This document shows positions 62,350 to 64,000 of a DNA stretch of 64,000 nt, in pieces; within the stretch, counting starts at the first letter, position 1; each line of letters begins with the position of its first letter. This DNA comes from an uncultured Verrucomicrobia subdivision 3 bacterium (GTDB lineage: Bacteria > Verrucomicrobiota > Verrucomicrobiia > Limisphaerales > UBA11358). Under the pieces are notes generated by a model. The model was not told the origin of the DNA and did not search any database. It was given only the letters and a program-made list of their open reading frames with translations. The stretch is from the NCBI GenBank assembly GCA_903858275.1, contig CAIOIC010000136.1, positions 62,001-126,000 of the forward strand, given 5' to 3'. A program made the translations under genes and the position numbers.

Positions 62350-63675
62350 TTAGTTGAGCGGCTTGATGGAAATATTGCGAAACATCACCGGGTCGTTGTG
62401 GCCGGCAAACCCAAAATAGCCGCTGGTGCGGTCCTTGCCGGGATGTTTTTTGTTGCCAAGAAATTCGGTGACTTTGGACAAATCGGCATCGAGGATCACC
62501 GTGCCGTTGAGTTCTAACTTGATGATTGATCCGGTGACGGTGACTTCCTCGTAGTTCCAATCGCCCGTGGGACGCAGGTAACCGCGATGCGCCGCCACCA
62601 TGCCGTAGGCCGCGCCGTGAAACTGGCGCGGATCCAGCGCCGCGTATTTCGGATCTTCACTGTCGAGCACCTGACATTCGCACATGCCGGTGTAGGCGGT
62701 GTCGCCGCTGCCGGGATAGCGGATGGCCAGACCATTGTTGCCGGCGGGCGGAAGCTTGAACTCCAGCCGCGCGACGAAGTTGGCGAATTCGTCCTGGGTG
62801 TAAATCGTTCCGCCCTTTTTGGGTTTGCAGGTGATCGCCCAGTCCTTCACTTCGTAGTTTTCCACCGGTCCGCGCCAGCCGGTGAAATCTTTGCCGTTGA
62901 AGACGGACTTGAAACCTTTGGGGTCGGTGCCGCGCAAAAGTTTGTTGGCCTCGTCGCTGCCGATTTCGCGGATGAAGACATTGCGCCAGCGAATTTCGCC
63001 GCCGTGCGTCTGCAGTTGGATTGGCCCCTTTGGCGGCACGGGCAGCTTGCGGTTGTAATAATTTTCCATGACGCAGCCGTTGACGGTTTGTTCTCCATTC
63101 AACCAGACCCAGACGCGTGTGCCGGCCATGACAATCCGAAAATGGTTCCATTCGCCGAATGGCTTGTCTGCCTTCACGAGCGGGTCTTTGCCGGGGGCGC
63201 CGGGGGAGTTGTTCCATAATCCGCCCGAACCTTTGCCGGCCCCGATGGCGAATTTTGCCGTCTCAGTGTAATCCCAGATTTGCACCTGAGGGCAGCCGCG
63301 CAAATAAATCCCGCTGTCTGCCAGCGGCACCGTTTTATAATCCACGAGCAGTTCAAAATCGCCGTAGTATTTGTCCGTCGTGAGGAAAAGGCCTTTGCCG
63401 TCATTCACCAGTTCGCCGTTCTGCACCGACCAGTGCCGGCGGATATCGTCGAGGCTGGCCTCGTGTTTTTTCTGGAATGCCTCGGGCGGCAGCGCCATGT
63501 ATTTGCGCGGGTCTTCCGTGGTGGCGCCCCACCAATGGTCGAGGTTGCTGCCGTTGAACAAGGCGGTGAACCCGCCCGGCGCTTCATTCTTCGCGGTCAA
63601 TTTAGCTGGTGTTTGGCAGCCAGCCTGAGCTAAGACGATTGGTAAAACCAATGCAGAGAGATAATAGGGGTTCAC
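62350..63675 (-). CDS. Lipoprotein with two DUF1080 (3-keto-disaccharide hydrolase) domains
   Basis: The 441-residue protein has a GTG start and a lipobox (LPIVLAQAGCQTP, Cys20). Two concanavalin-like DUF1080 domains follow: residues about 35-240 (FTALFNGSNLDHWWG, DSGIYLRGCPQVQIWDY) and 255-440 (FKSVFNGKDFTGWRG, NGLAIRYPGSGDTAYTGMCECQVLD). DUF1080 is linked to 3-keto-disaccharide hydrolysis, matching the Gfo/Idh/MocA dehydrogenase next to it, which could form the 3-keto sugar. The mature protein is probably anchored in an outer or inner membrane. Confidence 0.88.
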   Translation of the reverse strand: MNPYYLSALVLPIVLAQAGCQTPAKLTAKNEAPGGFTALFNGSNLDHWWGATTEDPRKYMALPPEAFQKKHEASLDDIRRHWSVQNGELVNDGKGLFLTTDKYYGDFELLVDYKTVPLADSGIYLRGCPQVQIWDYTETAKFAIGAGKGSGGLWNNSPGAPGKDPLVKADKPFGEWNHFRIVMAGTRVWVWLNGEQTVNGCVMENYYNRKLPVPPKGPIQLQTHGGEIRWRNVFIREIGSDEANKLLRGTDPKGFKSVFNGKDFTGWRGPVENYEVKDWAITCKPKKGGTIYTQDEFANFVARLEFKLPPAGNNGLAIRYPGSGDTAYTGMCECQVLDSEDPKYAALDPRQFHGAAYGMVAAHRGYLRPTGDWNYEEVTVTGSIIKLELNGTVILDADLSKVTEFLGNKKHPGKDRTSGYFGFAGHNDPVMFRNISIKPLN

Positions 63676-63831
63676 AGCGATGAAATTTGTCGAGTGAGTC
63701 GCTGGATGTAAAGGAGAAGAACATTATGAAATTAAATATCGATAAAATGAAGTGGTTTACCCCTATAATTGAAAAACGTAACTTGGCATTAATACGACAA
63801 CGCTCTGGCGCTGGCGCATAATGAAAACATT

Positions 63832-64000
63832 GTGAAAACCTACCAATCTGAAATGTTTAGCGCGCTTTTTTTGGCGGTTCCCCTGACCTTGTTTGGTCTG
63901 TTGGTCCTCATCGGTGCCGCCTTAAAGGAAACGCCGTTATTTTGGCTTAACGCTGGCGGGTATCCCGAGGAATTGCGAGCGCTGTTGCTCGTTGCCTTTT
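63832..64000 (+). CDS. N-terminal part of a membrane protein (cut by window end)
   Basis: From the GTG at 63832 (or an in-frame ATG at 63853) the frame is open to the window edge. It begins VKTYQSEMFSALFLAVPLTL and continues through a hydrophobic helix (TLFGLLVLIGAALKE) and a second segment starting LRALLLVAF. It is divergent from the DUF1080 gene. The fragment is too short to name. Confidence 0.5.
   Translation, partial: MKTYQSEMFSALFLAVPLTLFGLLVLIGAALKETPLFWLNAGGYPEELRALLLVAF

Noticed and set aside
63750-63770. AGGGGTAAA on the minus strand, like part of the 35-bp motif
   Set aside because: Only nine bases match the motif core and the flanks differ, so it may be chance.
1-64000. tRNA, rRNA, CRISPR arrays, transposases, phage or plasmid genes
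   Set aside because: None could be recognised; direct repeats found are limited to those reported.

Overview
The window looks like a chromosomal segment of a GC-rich, polysaccharide-degrading bacterium of the PVC group, most likely Verrucomicrobiota (Pedosphaera/Limisphaerales-like). This is inferred from gene content: many Tat- or Sec-exported oxidoreductases, Gfo/Idh/MocA proteins, DUF1080, DUF4832, DUF6599 and DUF362 proteins, several GH29 fucosidases, and YfhO-type membrane proteins. No rRNA, tRNA, CRISPR array, insertion sequence, phage or plasmid gene was seen. The start and the end of the window each cut a gene.

Positions 1-9,000 are mostly housekeeping: an MBL-fold hydrolase (partial), RecN, an unusual HAD-Lnt fusion, a GT-C-like membrane protein, a DUF4202 protein, a YlbF-family protein with its own terminator, and a phosphofructokinase. 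Positions 9,000-19,500 hold a YfhO-type membrane protein, an exported FAD oxidoreductase, a two-subunit class I fumarase, and a plus-strand run of two Tat-exported aldo/keto reductases, a DUF6599 protein and a DUF362 protein. A TauE/SafE permease, a DUF4832 glycosidase-like protein and an AraC regulator follow.

Positions 22,800-35,700 are the most interesting part. A plus-strand run begins with a truncated copy of a UroD-family methyltransferase gene. It continues with an AraC regulator, MtaC-like corrinoid protein, MtaB-like methanol:corrinoid methyltransferase and a DUF6580 membrane protein. Next come the full UroD-family methyltransferase, L-rhamnose mutarotase, three exported glycan-active proteins (one unknown, one GH141-like beta-helix, one GH38-like) and the RhaT rhamnose symporter, closed by a good terminator. 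A 35-bp motif, 30/35 identical between copies, stands before each half. This suggests one regulator linking C1 (methanol or O-methyl) metabolism with breakdown of a rhamnose-containing glycan.

Positions 35,700-48,900 form a compact minus-strand operon. It encodes a GDP-mannose 3,5-epimerase-like enzyme, four GH29 alpha-L-fucosidases, a short GHMP-type sugar kinase, a tandem nucleotidyltransferase with a decayed first half, a tandem rhamnose mutarotase with a decayed first half, and a large clan GH-A hydrolase. Kinase, nucleotidyltransferase and epimerase together suggest that released sugars are activated to nucleotide sugars and not simply catabolised.

Positions 49,000-54,600 are a plus-strand sugar-utilisation operon: AraC regulator, sugar isomerase/epimerase, Gfo/Idh/MocA dehydrogenase, MFS permease and CE12-type acetylesterase. 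Positions 54,700-63,700 are a minus-strand series of exported glycan enzymes: GH5-like hydrolase, heparinase II/III-type lyase, beta-helix protein, Tat-exported Gfo/Idh/MocA protein and a tandem DUF1080 lipoprotein. Functions are assigned from recognised motifs and remembered family sequences. No database search was run.
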